A stretch of DNA of 32,346 nt, taken from NCBI GenBank assembly GCA_902784865.1, contig CACZWL010000024.1, positions 1-32,346 of the forward strand. Reading direction: 5' to 3'. A program made the position numbers and the translations under genes. Below, piece after piece: positions 1-8,585 of this stretch. Under the pieces are notes generated by a model. That model was not told the DNA's origin and made no database searches. It was given only the letters and a program-made list of their open reading frames with translations. The first letter of the stretch is position 1; every line of letters starts with the position of its first letter. The DNA comes from an uncultured Bacteroidota bacterium (GTDB lineage: Bacteria > Bacteroidota > Bacteroidia > Bacteroidales > P3).

Positions 1-132
1 CGGCGTTGTTGGGCAGCACGCTGAGTGTGTAGCGCGCATTGCCGCCGTTGTCGTCGTCCTTGCCGCAGGCGGTGAAGGCCAGCGCGGCTCCCATGGCCAA
101 CAGGGCCATGAACTTGAATGTTTTTCTCATCT
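1..132 (-). CDS. Lipoprotein N-terminus (partial, runs off left edge)
   Basis: The first 44 codons of a minus-strand gene whose remainder lies outside the window. It opens MRKTFKFMALLAMGAALAF followed by TAC-GKDDD. This is a lipoprotein signal peptide with a basic n-region, a hydrophobic stretch and a lipobox with Cys22, then an Asp-rich segment. A post-lipobox acidic run is common in Bacteroidales surface-exposed lipoproteins, so an outer-membrane location is likely but inferred. The remaining visible residues (NGGNARYTLSVLPNNA) are too few to assign a family. A consensus promoter lies about 65 nt upstream of the start. Confidence 0.7.
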
Positions 133-197
133 TTTTGTTGATTTTGTTAACTAATGATCAGCATGTTATGAAAACTTGTTCTCATATATCCAGTTTG

Positions 198-228
198 CAA
201 AGATAGGCAAAATTTTGGACATCTGCAA
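198..228 (-). promoter_or_regulatory. Bacteroidales-type promoter of the left-edge lipoprotein gene
   Basis: On the minus strand TATCTTTG (198-205) matches the -7 consensus TAnnTTTG. TTGC (225-228), a near match to the -33 box TTTG, lies 19 bp upstream of it. Confidence 0.6.
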
Positions 229-256
229 GCGGCGGGGGAAATATTTTCAGAAAAGC

Positions 257-299
257 AAGGAGCCAAGACATACCGTCCGCGGTATTGTCTTGACTCCTT
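257..299 (-). terminator. Rho-independent terminator downstream of rocD
   Basis: A long hairpin with arms 257-275 and 280-299 around the loop TCCG. The arms pair almost perfectly (AAGGAG, CAAGACA and ACCG blocks with single mismatches). On the minus strand it is followed by CTTTTCTG. It begins 27 nt after the rocD stop codon. Confidence 0.75.
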
Positions 300-325
300 T
301 CTACTTAACTCCTAAATAGAGGAGC

Positions 326-1546
326 TTATTCGAACGAGCGGATGGCCTCTTTGATGAGTTCCATGGCCTCGCGGAGCTGCTGCTCGGTGATGCAGAGCGG
401 CGGGGCGAAGCGGATGATGTGCTGGTGCGTGGGCTTGGCCAGCACGCCGAGGTCGCGCATCTTGATGCAGACATCCCAAGCCTCCTTGCCGTTGTGGGGC
501 TTGATGATGATGGCATTGAGAAGACCCTTGCCGCGCACCTTCTCGACCATGGGGCTCTTGAAGTTGGACATCTCCTCGCGGAAAATCTTGCCGAGGCGCT
601 CGGCGTTCTCCATGAGGCCCTCGTCCTTGATGACCTGCAGGGCAGCGATAGAGACCTTGGCGGCGATGGGGTTGCCACCGAAGGTGGAGCCGTGCTCGCC
701 GGGCTTGATATTCAGCATGATATCATCGTCGGCCAGCACAGCGCTGACGGGCATCACGCCGCCGCCGAGGGCTTTTCCTAATATGACGATGTCGGGGCGC
801 ACGCCCTCGTGGTCGCAGGCCAGCATCTTGCCCGTGCGGGCAATGCCGCACTGCACCTCGTCGGCCATGAACAACACATTGTACTTCTTGCAGATATCGT
901 AGCACTTCTTGAGGTACCCCTCGTCGGGCACATAGACGCCCGCCTCGCCCTGGATAGGCTCCAGCAGGAAACCGGCCACCTTGCTGCCATGCTCGGCAAG
1001 CACCTTCTCCAGCGCGTCGGCATCGTTGTAGGGGATGCGGATGAATCCGGGGGTCATGGGGCCGTAGTTGGCATACGACTCGGGGTCGTTGCTCATCGTG
1101 ATGATGGTGATGGTGCGGCCGTGGAAGTTGCCCTCGCAGCAGACGATCATCACCTCGTCGTTGGGGATACCCTTCTTGACCACACCCCAACGGCGAGCCA
1201 GCTTCAGGGCCGTCTCGTCGGCCTCGGCGCCGGTGTTCATCGGCAGCACCTTGTCGTAGCCGAAGTACTCGGTGACATATTTCTCCCACTCGCCGAGGCA
1301 ATTATTATAGAATGCGCGCGAAGAGAGTGTCAGCTCGTGGGCCTGGTCGCACATCGCCTTGACAATCTTCGGGTGGCAGTGCCCCTGATTGACAGCACTA
1401 TAGGCCGACAGGAAGTCGAAATACTTCTTGCCTTCCACATCCCAGACGAAGACACCTTCGCCCTTGGCCAGGACCACGGGCAGCGGGTGATAGTTGTGGG
1501 CGCCATAGCGGGCTTCCATCTCCATGAATTGTTCTGATTTTGTCAT
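326..1546 (-). CDS. rocD: Ornithine--oxo-acid aminotransferase
   Basis: A 406-aa PLP-dependent class III aminotransferase, the normal length for ornithine delta-aminotransferase. It interconverts ornithine and glutamate semialdehyde using 2-oxoglutarate, linking arginine/ornithine to proline and glutamate metabolism in the cytoplasm. Visible features are the N-terminal substrate region ([13 protein letters not shown]), the cofactor phosphate site NTGAEADE near 104-111, the PLP-N1 aspartate in ADEVQ (Asp229), and the Schiff-base lysine in LGKALGGG (Lys258). The start MTKSEQF is supported by a consensus promoter 47 nt upstream. The gene is monocistronic, with its own promoter and a terminator hairpin. 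Acetylornithine or other class III aminotransferases are the alternative, but the [12 protein letters not shown] segment fits ornithine aminotransferase best. Confidence 0.93.
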   Translation of the reverse strand: MTKSEQFMEMEARYGAHNYHPLPVVLAKGEGVFVWDVEGKKYFDFLSAYSAVNQGHCHPKIVKAMCDQAHELTLSSRAFYNNCLGEWEKYVTEYFGYDKVLPMNTGAEADETALKLARRWGVVKKGIPNDEVMIVCCEGNFHGRTITIITMSNDPESYANYGPMTPGFIRIPYNDADALEKVLAEHGSKVAGFLLEPIQGEAGVYVPDEGYLKKCYDICKKYNVLFMADEVQCGIARTGKMLACDHEGVRPDIVILGKALGGGVMPVSAVLADDDIMLNIKPGEHGSTFGGNPIAAKVSIAALQVIKDEGLMENAERLGKIFREEMSNFKSPMVEKVRGKGLLNAIIIKPHNGKEAWDVCIKMRDLGVLAKPTHQHIIRFAPPLCITEQQLREAMELIKEAIRSFE

Positions 1547-1592
1547 AGTTGTATCGTTTTATGGGTTATAAAAATCGTCGAAAAAGACGGTG

Positions 1593-1623
1593 CAAATATA
1601 CAAATTTTTTAATAAATCACAAA
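1593..1623 (-). promoter_or_regulatory. Promoter of rocD
   Basis: On the minus strand TATATTTG (1593-1600) matches TAnnTTTG exactly, with TTTG at 1620-1623 and a 19-bp spacer: the full Bacteroidales -33/-7 promoter. Confidence 0.75.
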
Positions 1624-1869
1624 AAAAAATCGACAACAAAACCAAGAGGCAGCACCCTAAAAACAAAATGCCCTCCATCGCAAGTGTCCAAAAAGAGGAG
1701 CCGATTTCTTAAAAAACTGTTAATTTAATATTTATTAGGAAAGTTGACGGGCTGTTTACGAGAGTTTCGCCGGCGTGGTACGGAGGACAAAAACAGCGCA
1801 TTCAGCCCTCGCAAACCGTTGTCGCACAGCAGGATAAATCCAAACGGCTGTTTTTCAGCCATTTAAGCC

Positions 1870-1907
1870 ATCTGGTAGGTGAATGGTAGGTATATGGTAG
1901 GTATATG
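1870..1907. repeat. Short direct repeats (TGGTAGGT units) in the rocD-porX intergenic region
   Basis: Three TGGTAGGT units spaced 10-11 bp apart, followed by TATATG. They resemble the 10-bp-period repeats upstream of murB (19830) and ileS (26860) but lack the conserved tail GAATACTTCGACTC seen there. The rest of the 455-bp gap (1624-2078) between the divergent rocD and porX genes holds only A/T-rich sequence near rocD and a weak candidate porX promoter. I see no gene or RNA in it. Confidence 0.6.
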
Positions 1908-2022
1908 AAATGTGTCTGAAAAGTAAAATGTTAATACCTGTTAAAGGCACCCTTGCTTAACATCTATTAACAAACCTTGAGTTCAGCTCATTTTTACATA
2001 AAAAACTCACCCCCCAAGGCAA

Positions 2023-2030
2023 TATTTTCG
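2023..2030 (+). promoter_or_regulatory. Candidate -7 element for the porX-mnmE unit
   Basis: TATTTTCG is one base off TAnnTTTG and lies 48 nt upstream of the porX ATG. No good -33 TTTG is visible, so this is tentative. Confidence 0.35.
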
Positions 2031-2078
2031 TCGGTGCGGCGTTATTGCTGTCACGTTGTACCAAAGAACCTCTACACT

Positions 2079-3635
2079 ATGAAAGCCACCATCCTCTGGG
2101 CCGACGACGAGATCGACCTCCTCAAGCCCCACATCCTCTTCCTCGAAGAGAAAGGTTATACAGTCAATGCCGTATGCTCCGGCACCGATGCGCTGGAAGA
2201 GCTGGAGGCATCGCAGCCCGACCTGGTGCTGCTCGACGAGCAGATGCCCGGCCTGACAGGGCTGGACACCCTCCGCACCATCAAGGAGCGGTGGCCCGCC
2301 GTGCCAGTGGTCATGGTGACCAAGAGCGAAGAGGAGCACGTCATGGAGGACGCCCTCGGCGGACGCATCAGCGACTACCTGGTCAAGCCGGTCAGCCCCA
2401 GCCAGCTGCTGCTGACCGTCAAGCGCCTCACCGAAGGGCGACGCCTGCAAGGCGAGCACTCGTCGATGGACTACCAGCGCGAGTTCCGCGACCTGGCCAT
2501 GCAACTCGACAGCGGCCGCGATGCCGACGAGTGGGCCGAGATGCAACGCCGCCTGGTACGCTGGGACCTCGAACTCGCCGCCATCGACGACCGCAATATC
2601 CACGACATCTTCCTCGCGCAGCGGCGCGACGCCAACCGCCTCTTCTGCCGCTTTGTCGAAGACCACTACCGCAACTGGCTCGCCGGCAGCGAGGAGAAAC
2701 CCTTGATGAGCCACACCCTGCTCCGCGAGCGGCTCTTCCCCCTGCTCAAAGGCGACAACCCGGTGTTCCTCATCGTCATCGACAACTTCCGCTACGACCA
2801 GTGGAAGACCGTCCAGCCACTGCTGGAGCAATACCTGCGCGTCGAACGCGACGATGTCTACTACGCCCTCCTGCCCACCACCACCCAGTTCGCCCGCAAC
2901 GCCATGTTCGCCGGACTGCTGCCGTCGGAAATCGAGCGCAAATACCCACAATACTGGGTCAACGAGGACGAGGAGGGCCACAAGAACCAGTACGAGAACG
3001 AACTGCTCGGCGAGAACCTCCGCCGGCACGGCATCGGCATTCGCCACACCTACCACAAGGTTCTCAACGCCCAGTACGGCATGAAACTCGTCGACCGGGT
3101 GCCCGAACTCATGCGCAACCCGCTGAACGTGGTGGTGTACAACTTCATCGACATGCTATCCCACGCACGCACCGAGAGCAATATCGTGCGCGAACTGGCC
3201 GCCGACGAACGCGCCTACCGCTCGGTGACACTCTCGTGGATGGAGCACTCGCCACTGCTGGAACTCATCAAAGCACTCGCCGACCGCAACGCCACAGTGG
3301 TGCTCACCACCGACCACGGCTCGGTACGCATCGACCGCCCCGTGCGCGTCAAGGGTGACCGCGACGTCAGCGTCAACCTGCGATACAAGCAGGGACGACT
3401 GCTCGACTACAACCCAAAGGAGGTCTTCGAGATGAAGAACCCCGAGGACATCTTCCTCCCCAGGCGGCATGTCACCGGCGGATACATCTTCTGCCGCGAG
3501 AACGATTTCTTCGCCTACCCCAACAACTACAACCAGTACGTGCAGTACTACACCGACACCTTCCAGCACGGCGGCCTCTCCATGGAGGAGGTCCTCGTGC
3601 CGTTGGCCGTGCTGCGCAGCAAAACATCACGCTGA
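2079..3635 (+). CDS. porX: PorX-type response regulator with alkaline-phosphatase-like (PglZ) output domain
   Basis: A 518-aa protein, the length of Porphyromonas PorX. An N-terminal receiver domain (about 1-120) has the acidic pair Asp9/Asp10, phospho-acceptor Asp53 in LLDEQMPG, switch Thr81 and Lys103 in LVKPVSP. After a helical linker comes an alkaline-phosphatase-superfamily PglZ domain. It shows a metal-binding aspartate in VIDNFRYD (Asp235), LLPTTTQFARN (Thr267-269), TTDHGS (Asp412/His413) and a C-terminal QHGGLS (His497). In the family PorX works with PorY and SigP to control the type IX secretion system, and the effector domain has zinc-dependent phosphodiesterase activity. I chose the ATG at 2079 because MKATILWADDE is the canonical family start; an in-frame TTG at 1977 would add an unrelated extension. 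uvrA begins 2 nt after the stop. Confidence 0.93.
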   Translation: MKATILWADDEIDLLKPHILFLEEKGYTVNAVCSGTDALEELEASQPDLVLLDEQMPGLTGLDTLRTIKERWPAVPVVMVTKSEEEHVMEDALGGRISDYLVKPVSPSQLLLTVKRLTEGRRLQGEHSSMDYQREFRDLAMQLDSGRDADEWAEMQRRLVRWDLELAAIDDRNIHDIFLAQRRDANRLFCRFVEDHYRNWLAGSEEKPLMSHTLLRERLFPLLKGDNPVFLIVIDNFRYDQWKTVQPLLEQYLRVERDDVYYALLPTTTQFARNAMFAGLLPSEIERKYPQYWVNEDEEGHKNQYENELLGENLRRHGIGIRHTYHKVLNAQYGMKLVDRVPELMRNPLNVVVYNFIDMLSHARTESNIVRELAADERAYRSVTLSWMEHSPLLELIKALADRNATVVLTTDHGSVRIDRPVRVKGDRDVSVNLRYKQGRLLDYNPKEVFEMKNPEDIFLPRRHVTGGYIFCRENDFFAYPNNYNQYVQYYTDTFQHGGLSMEEVLVPLAVLRSKTSR

Positions 3636-3637
3636 AC

Positions 3638-6436
3638 ATGGACATTGAGATAAAAGGCGCAAGGGTCAACAACCTCAAGAATCTGGACGTCACCATCCCC
3701 CAGGGCAAGCTGACGGTCATCACCGGCCTCAGCGGCAGCGGCAAGTCGTCGCTGGCTTTCGACACCCTCTTCGCCGAAGGGCAGCGACGCTACGTCGAGA
3801 GCCTCAGTTCCTATGCACGCCAGTTCCTCGGACGCATGCTCAAGCCCGAAGTGGACTATATCCACGGCCTCGCCCCGGCCGTAGCCATCAGCCAGCACTC
3901 CGGCTCGGCCAACCCACGCTCCACCGTGGGTACCCAAACCGAGGTCTACGAATACATGAAACTCCTCTTCGCACGCATCGGACGGACCTTCTCGCCCGTC
4001 AGCGGCAACGAAGTCAAGCGCCACTCGGTGAGCGACGTTGTCGACCACATAGCGCAGATGCCCGACGGCACCAAGGTGATGGTCCTCGCCCCTCTCGCTG
4101 ACCTCAAGGAGCGCCCGCTGGCCAGCCAACTCGACATGCTGATGCAGGAGGGCTACCAGCGTGCCGTCGTCAAAGGCACCGTCATCCGCATCGAAGACCT
4201 CCTCGCTTCGGGCAATAAGGCGATAGAGGGCGACGTGGCACTCCTCGTCGACCGCTTCGAGGTGCGCCGCGACGACGACACGCAGATGCCACGCATCGCC
4301 GAGAGCGTCCAGTCGGCATTCTTCGAGGGACGCGGCACCTGCATCATCCACCCCCTCGACGGGCAACCCCAGTCCTTCAGCAACCGCTTCGAGGCCGACG
4401 GCATCACCTTCGAGAAACCCAACCCCAACTTCTTCTCCTTCAACAATCCCTATGGCGCCTGCCCTACCTGCCAAGGCTACGGCAACGTCATGGGCATCGA
4501 CGAGAAACTGGTGGTCCCCAACCGCTCGCGCTCCATTTACGACAATGCCATCGTCTGCTGGAACGGCGACAAGATGCAGGAGTGGAAGCGCGACTTCATA
4601 CGCTACTCCGCCAACATCGGCTTCCCCATCCACACCCCCTACTATGAACTCACCCAGGAACAGAAAGACCTCCTCTGGCACGGCGACGGTTCCTGGGAAG
4701 GCATCGACGGCTTCTTCCGCTGGCTCGAGTCGCAAGCCTACAAGATACAGTACCGCGTCATGCTGGCCCGCTACCGCGGACGCACCACCTGCCCCGACTG
4801 CCATGGTCGCAGGCTCCGCAAGGACGCCGACTACGTGAAGGTCGGCGGACGCTGCATCAGCGAACTCACCGAGATGCCCGCCGAAGCGCTCCTCCAATGG
4901 TTCAACGACCTCGACGCCAGCCTCTCCGAGGCCGAAGCGGCCACCAGCGAACGCCTGCTCACCGAGATCCGCAACCGCCTCGGATATCTTGTCGACGTAG
5001 GCTTGGGCTACCTCACCCTGAACCGCGAAAGCCGCACTCTCAGCGGCGGCGAAGGGCAGCGCATAGCACTGGCCACCTCGCTGGGCTCCTCGCTGGTGGG
5101 CTCCATGTATATCCTCGACGAGCCCTCCGTAGGCCTGCACCCTCGCGACACCGACCGCCTCATCTCCGTCCTCAAACGCCTGCGCGACCTCGGCAACACC
5201 GTCATCGTCGTGGAACACGATGAAGAGATAATACGCGCTGCCGACCACCTGATAGACATAGGCCCCGGGGCCGGCAGCCTCGGCGGCGAAGTCGTCTTCA
5301 GCGGCGACATCAACGCAACACTCGCCACGCTGAAATCAAAAAACAAAACTCAAAATTCAACTCCTCACCCCTCCCTCACCCTCGACTACCTGTCGGGCCG
5401 CAAGACCATCGAGGTGCCCTCCCAGCGCCGCCGCTGGCGCGACCGCATCAGCATCAAAGGCGCCTACGCCAACAACCTGAAGCAAGTCGACGTGGATATA
5501 CCCCTCGGCGTGGTGACCGTCGTCACCGGCGTGTCGGGCTCGGGCAAGAGCTCCCTGGTACGCGGCGTGCTCTACGACGTGCTGCAGCGGCGATTCGACG
5601 GCACTCCCGACTACGTCGGCAACTGCATCGCCGTCGATGGCGACCTCCGACGCATCTCCGCCGTCGAAATGGTCGACCAGAACCCCATCGGACGCTCCTC
5701 GCGATCCAACCCAGCCACCTACATGAAAATCTTCGACGAGGTGCGCGCGCTCTACGCCAAGCAGCCCCTTGCCAAAAGCCGCGGCTACAAAAGCGGCTTC
5801 TTTTCCTTCAACGTCGAAGGCGGACGATGCGAGACCTGCCAGGGCGAAGGCGAAGTCACCGTCAGCATGCAGTTCATGAGCGACGTACACCTCGTCTGCG
5901 ACGAGTGTCACGGTTCGCGCTACAAGGAAGAAGCCCTCGAAGTGCTCTACAATGGCAAGAACATCAGCCAGGTGCTGCAGATGACCGTCGACGAGGCGGT
6001 GGCATTCTTCGACAGCGACGAGACCCGCAGCATACACCAGCGGCTGGTGCCACTGCAGGAGGTGGGCCTCGGCTACCTCTCCCTCGGCCAGTCCTCCAGC
6101 TCCCTCTCCGGCGGCGAAGCGCAGCGCATCAAGCTCGCCTCCTTCCTCGTCAAGGGCGTCTCCGAACAACCCGTACTCTTCATCTTCGACGAACCCTCCA
6201 CCGGCCTCCACTTCCACGACATCGCCAAGCTCCTCTCCGCACTCGACCGCCTTATCGAGCGCGGCCACTCCGTCCTCGTCATCGAGCATCACCCCGACAT
6301 CATCAAGCGGGCCGACTGGGTCATCGACCTCGGCCCCGAAGGGGGCAACGGAGGCGGCAAGCTGGTCTTCGCCGGCACACCCGAAGACCTCGTCAAATGC
6401 AAGGAATCATACACCGCAAAATACCTCAAACTATGA
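3638..6436 (+). CDS. uvrA: Excinuclease ABC subunit A
   Basis: A 932-aa DNA-damage recognition ATPase of nucleotide excision repair, the normal size (E. coli about 940). Both ABC modules are complete. The first has Walker A GLSGSGKSS at 30-38 and signature LSGGEGQRIALAT. The second has Walker A GVSGSGKSS near 631-639 and LSGGEAQRIKLA, followed by the FDEPSTGLH Walker B. Zinc-binding CxxC pairs are visible (CPTCQG, CPDCHG, CETCQGEGE, CDECHG). It would load UvrB at lesions in the cytoplasm. It sits 2 nt behind porX, and its stop overlaps the next start (ATGA), so translational coupling is likely. An unusual Asn/Thr/Pro-rich stretch at about residues 570-582, in the linker between the two halves, is encoded by a degenerate 7-bp repeat (listed separately). 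Confidence 0.97.
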   Translation: MDIEIKGARVNNLKNLDVTIPQGKLTVITGLSGSGKSSLAFDTLFAEGQRRYVESLSSYARQFLGRMLKPEVDYIHGLAPAVAISQHSGSANPRSTVGTQTEVYEYMKLLFARIGRTFSPVSGNEVKRHSVSDVVDHIAQMPDGTKVMVLAPLADLKERPLASQLDMLMQEGYQRAVVKGTVIRIEDLLASGNKAIEGDVALLVDRFEVRRDDDTQMPRIAESVQSAFFEGRGTCIIHPLDGQPQSFSNRFEADGITFEKPNPNFFSFNNPYGACPTCQGYGNVMGIDEKLVVPNRSRSIYDNAIVCWNGDKMQEWKRDFIRYSANIGFPIHTPYYELTQEQKDLLWHGDGSWEGIDGFFRWLESQAYKIQYRVMLARYRGRTTCPDCHGRRLRKDADYVKVGGRCISELTEMPAEALLQWFNDLDASLSEAEAATSERLLTEIRNRLGYLVDVGLGYLTLNRESRTLSGGEGQRIALATSLGSSLVGSMYILDEPSVGLHPRDTDRLISVLKRLRDLGNTVIVVEHDEEIIRAADHLIDIGPGAGSLGGEVVFSGDINATLATLKSKNKTQNSTPHPSLTLDYLSGRKTIEVPSQRRRWRDRISIKGAYANNLKQVDVDIPLGVVTVVTGVSGSGKSSLVRGVLYDVLQRRFDGTPDYVGNCIAVDGDLRRISAVEMVDQNPIGRSSRSNPATYMKIFDEVRALYAKQPLAKSRGYKSGFFSFNVEGGRCETCQGEGEVTVSMQFMSDVHLVCDECHGSRYKEEALEVLYNGKNISQVLQMTVDEAVAFFDSDETRSIHQRLVPLQEVGLGYLSLGQSSSSLSGGEAQRIKLASFLVKGVSEQPVLFIFDEPSTGLHFHDIAKLLSALDRLIERGHSVLVIEHHPDIIKRADWVIDLGPEGGNGGGKLVFAGTPEDLVKCKESYTAKYLKL
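5345..5379 (+). repeat. Degenerate 7-bp repeat inside uvrA linker
   Basis: Five consecutive 7-bp units (AAAACTC, AAAATTC, AACTCCT, CACCCCT, CCCTCAC) in the part of uvrA joining the two ABC halves. The composition breaks sharply from the surrounding GC-rich codons. Same style as the heptamer tracts in mnmE, ileS and the M20 gene. Confidence 0.55.
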
Positions 6437-6921
6437 ACAAGCATATCGAAAGAATACAGCGCAGCTCGAAACTGGGCCTGTGGAGCTCCGTCGCCCTCGC
6501 CATCGCCTCGGGGCTGTTCGTCTGGATCAGCCCCTGGCAGTTTAGACAGAACGCCACCGTCGCCAACGGGATGCTGATAGCGGGGGCAATCCTCGCCGTC
6601 GGCGCCGTCAGCATGGCACTGCTCGTCATCCGCAAGCGCATCCCGCAGCTGCGGCTCACCGACAACCTGGACCCCAAACTGCAGGGCTACGCCGACCACA
6701 TACACCACCTGTACAGCTCGCTGGCCATCGTCGTCGCCGCGCTCTGCGCCATGACGGTGCTCAGCGGGCAGTCGACACTGCTCATGCTGACCCTGGTGAC
6801 CACCCTCATGCTCGTGCTGGCCTACCCCAACATGTACAAAATCAAGAGCGACCTCGGCCTCAGTGGCGACGAGATGCGGCAGCTCTTCGGCGACAAATAC
6901 CTCGACAACGATGCACAATGA
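6433..6921 (+). CDS. Four-TM integral membrane protein of unknown function
   Basis: 162 aa. The start ATG overlaps the uvrA stop (ATGA) and the 3' end overlaps mnmE by 11 nt, so the gene is embedded in the porX-uvrA-mnmE unit. Four hydrophobic segments are visible at about 15-33, 43-66, 93-110 and 114-131. A polar loop (RKRIPQLRLTDNLDPKLQGYADHIHHLYSS) separates the two pairs, and the C-terminus is soluble and acidic (SGDEMRQLFGDKYLDNDAQ). No catalytic motif is evident and I do not recognise a named family. The arrangement resembles small Bacteroidota inner-membrane proteins annotated as hypothetical. That it is a real gene rests on the overlaps on both sides and on codon use like its neighbours. 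Confidence 0.8.
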   Translation: MNKHIERIQRSSKLGLWSSVALAIASGLFVWISPWQFRQNATVANGMLIAGAILAVGAVSMALLVIRKRIPQLRLTDNLDPKLQGYADHIHHLYSSLAIVVAALCAMTVLSGQSTLLMLTLVTTLMLVLAYPNMYKIKSDLGLSGDEMRQLFGDKYLDNDAQ

Positions 6922-8305
6922 CACCATCGCCGCCGTCGCCACACCCCCGGGCGTCGGCGGCATCGCCGTCATCCGCCTCAGCGGCCCCGACGCACTCACC
7001 GTCGCACTCGGCATCCTCTCCGTTCACACCCTCCAGCCGCGACACGCCACCTACTGCAGCATCGCCGATATCGACGACGGCATCGCCACCTACTTCACCG
7101 CACCTCACAGCTTCACCGGCGAAGAAACCGTCGAACTCGCCTGCCACGGATCCCTCTACCTCCAGCAGGCTCTCCTCGCCGCACTCATCGACCGCGGCGC
7201 ACGCCTCGCTCAACCCGGCGAGTTCACCCTCCGCGCCTTCCGCAACGGCAAACTCAACCTCTCTCAGGCCGAAGCCCTCGCCGACCTCATACACGCCACC
7301 ACACCGCAGCAGCACTCCCTCGCCGTCAGCCAGCTCCGCGGCGCCTACGCACACGAACTCCAGCAGCTCCGTCAGCAACTGCTCGACCTCACCGCACTCC
7401 TCGAACTCGAACTCGACTTCTCGCAGGAGGACGTCGAGTTCGCCGACCGCACACAGCTCAGCGCACTCATCCAAACGCTCACCGCCCAAATCGGCGACCT
7501 CCGGCAATCCTTCCGCACTGGCAACGCCCTCAAACACGGCATACCCGTCGCCATCATCGGCCGACCCAACGCCGGCAAATCCTCACTCCTCAACGCACTC
7601 CTCCGCGACGACCGCGCCATCGTCAGCCCCACCCCAGGCACTACACGCGACACCATCGAGGAAACCTTCTCTGCCAACGGACTCCCCTTCCGCATCATCG
7701 ACACCGCAGGCCTCCGCCACACCGACGACCCCATCGAGGCCCTCGGCGTGCAACGCGCCATAACCTCCGCCGCACAGGCCGACATCATCCTCTACGTCCA
7801 CGACGCCACATGCCCCTTCTCGCAGGCCCTAGACGACCTGCAGCAGCTACGCCGAAACGGCATCGACCTCGACGACAAGCACCTCCTCATCGCCTGCAAC
7901 AAAATAGACCTCACCCCAGACTCCGCACCCCGCACCCCTCAACTCTCAACTCTCAACCCTCAACTCCCAACCCTCACCCCCCACCTCCTCCCCATCTCCG
8001 CCAAGGAGGGGCGCGGCATCGACGCCCTCCTCCAAGCCCTCTCGTCCCTCAACCCTCACCTTTCACCTTCCACCTCTCACCCCTCGCATCCCCCACTCCT
8101 CTCCAACGTCCGCCACTACGAAGCCCTCGGACGCGTCGACGACGCACTCCGCCACGCCGCCGACGCCCTCGCCGACGGCACACCCGCCGACCTCGTCGCC
8201 GTCGACCTACGCGACGCACTATACCATCTCGGCACCATCACCGGCGAAGTCTCCTCCGACGAGATACTCTCCGACATCTTCAGCCGCTTCTGCATCGGAA
8301 AATAA
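6911..8305 (+). CDS. mnmE: tRNA uridine-5-carboxymethylaminomethyl(34) synthesis GTPase MnmE
   Basis: 464 aa. With MnmG this enzyme modifies the wobble uridine (cmnm5U34) of a subset of tRNAs. The N-terminal folate-binding domain starts at MHNDTIAAVATPPGVGGIAVIRLSG. The inserted G domain has G1 GRPNAGKSS (217-225), G3 DTAG (264-267) and G4 NKID (330-333). The protein ends in the diagnostic FCIGK with catalytic Cys461. The start at 6911 gives the canonical N-terminus; upstream in-frame ATGs lie inside the previous gene. Two Pro/Ser/Thr/Leu-rich stretches, about 344-360 (after G4) and 381-392, come from degenerate 7-bp repeats that look inserted into surface loops. All motifs are intact, so the enzyme is probably functional. 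Confidence 0.96.
   Translation: MHNDTIAAVATPPGVGGIAVIRLSGPDALTVALGILSVHTLQPRHATYCSIADIDDGIATYFTAPHSFTGEETVELACHGSLYLQQALLAALIDRGARLAQPGEFTLRAFRNGKLNLSQAEALADLIHATTPQQHSLAVSQLRGAYAHELQQLRQQLLDLTALLELELDFSQEDVEFADRTQLSALIQTLTAQIGDLRQSFRTGNALKHGIPVAIIGRPNAGKSSLLNALLRDDRAIVSPTPGTTRDTIEETFSANGLPFRIIDTAGLRHTDDPIEALGVQRAITSAAQADIILYVHDATCPFSQALDDLQQLRRNGIDLDDKHLLIACNKIDLTPDSAPRTPQLSTLNPQLPTLTPHLLPISAKEGRGIDALLQALSSLNPHLSPSTSHPSHPPLLSNVRHYEALGRVDDALRHAADALADGTPADLVAVDLRDALYHLGTITGEVSSDEILSDIFSRFCIGK
7941..7989 (+). repeat. Degenerate 7-bp repeat in mnmE, tract 1
   Basis: Seven contiguous heptamers (AACTCTC, AACTCTC, AACCCTC, AACTCCC, AACCCTC, ACCCCCC, ACCTCCT) encode residues about 344-360, just after the G4 motif and before HLLPISAKEG (G5). 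Confidence 0.65.
8051..8085 (+). repeat. Degenerate 7-bp repeat in mnmE, tract 2
   Basis: Five heptamers (AACCCTC, ACCTTTC, ACCTTCC, ACCTCTC, ACCCCTC) encode residues about 381-392, at the junction between the G domain and the C-terminal helical domain. Confidence 0.6.
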
Positions 8306-8365
8306 GCGCAACAGCCTGACCTATACCCAGATAGCATCCACGAAGGGAGGCTGCTCGTTTTTTGC

Positions 8366-8403
8366 GAAAAAAGTGCAAAAACGGGCCAAAATTGCACTTT
8401 TTC
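8366..8403 (+). terminator. Hairpin downstream of mnmE, probable transcription terminator
   Basis: Arms GAAAAAAGTGCAA (8366-8378) and TTGCACTTTTTC (8392-8403) pair over 12 bp. A second perfect hairpin, CATGCTG-attca-CAGCATG, follows at 8406-8424. They lie in the 280-bp gap (8306-8585) after mnmE. That gap also has a small CCCC/GGGG stem and a T7 run at about 8470-8517 but no gene I can support. The T-rich 3' arm could act as the terminator, but the U-tract is inside the stem rather than after it, so the call is moderate. Confidence 0.45.
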
Positions 8404-8585
8404 AACATGCTGATTCACAGCATGCTAGAGGCACCTGCTTCTGCCTTGGTTCTGCCCTTGTTTGACTATGGTAAGACCCCTCACGGGGCATCCGAAAACA
8501 GCAGGCGTTTTTTTATTGAAACACGCAGACAATATTTCGCACACGTGCGCGTTATTTACGCGTGAACTTATACAAACATACGGAT

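Noticed and set aside
1977-2078. Upstream TTG start for porX
   Set aside because: It would add 34 residues before the canonical receiver-domain start MKATILWADDE.
3548-5248. A 566-codon open frame on the minus strand across uvrA
   Set aside because: Antisense shadow of a highly conserved GC-rich gene; no recognisable domain.
8362-8565. Small 67-codon frame between mnmE and the thioredoxin-fold gene
   Set aside because: It runs through hairpins and A/T-rich sequence, has no motif or coding bias, and is better read as untranslated intergenic DNA.
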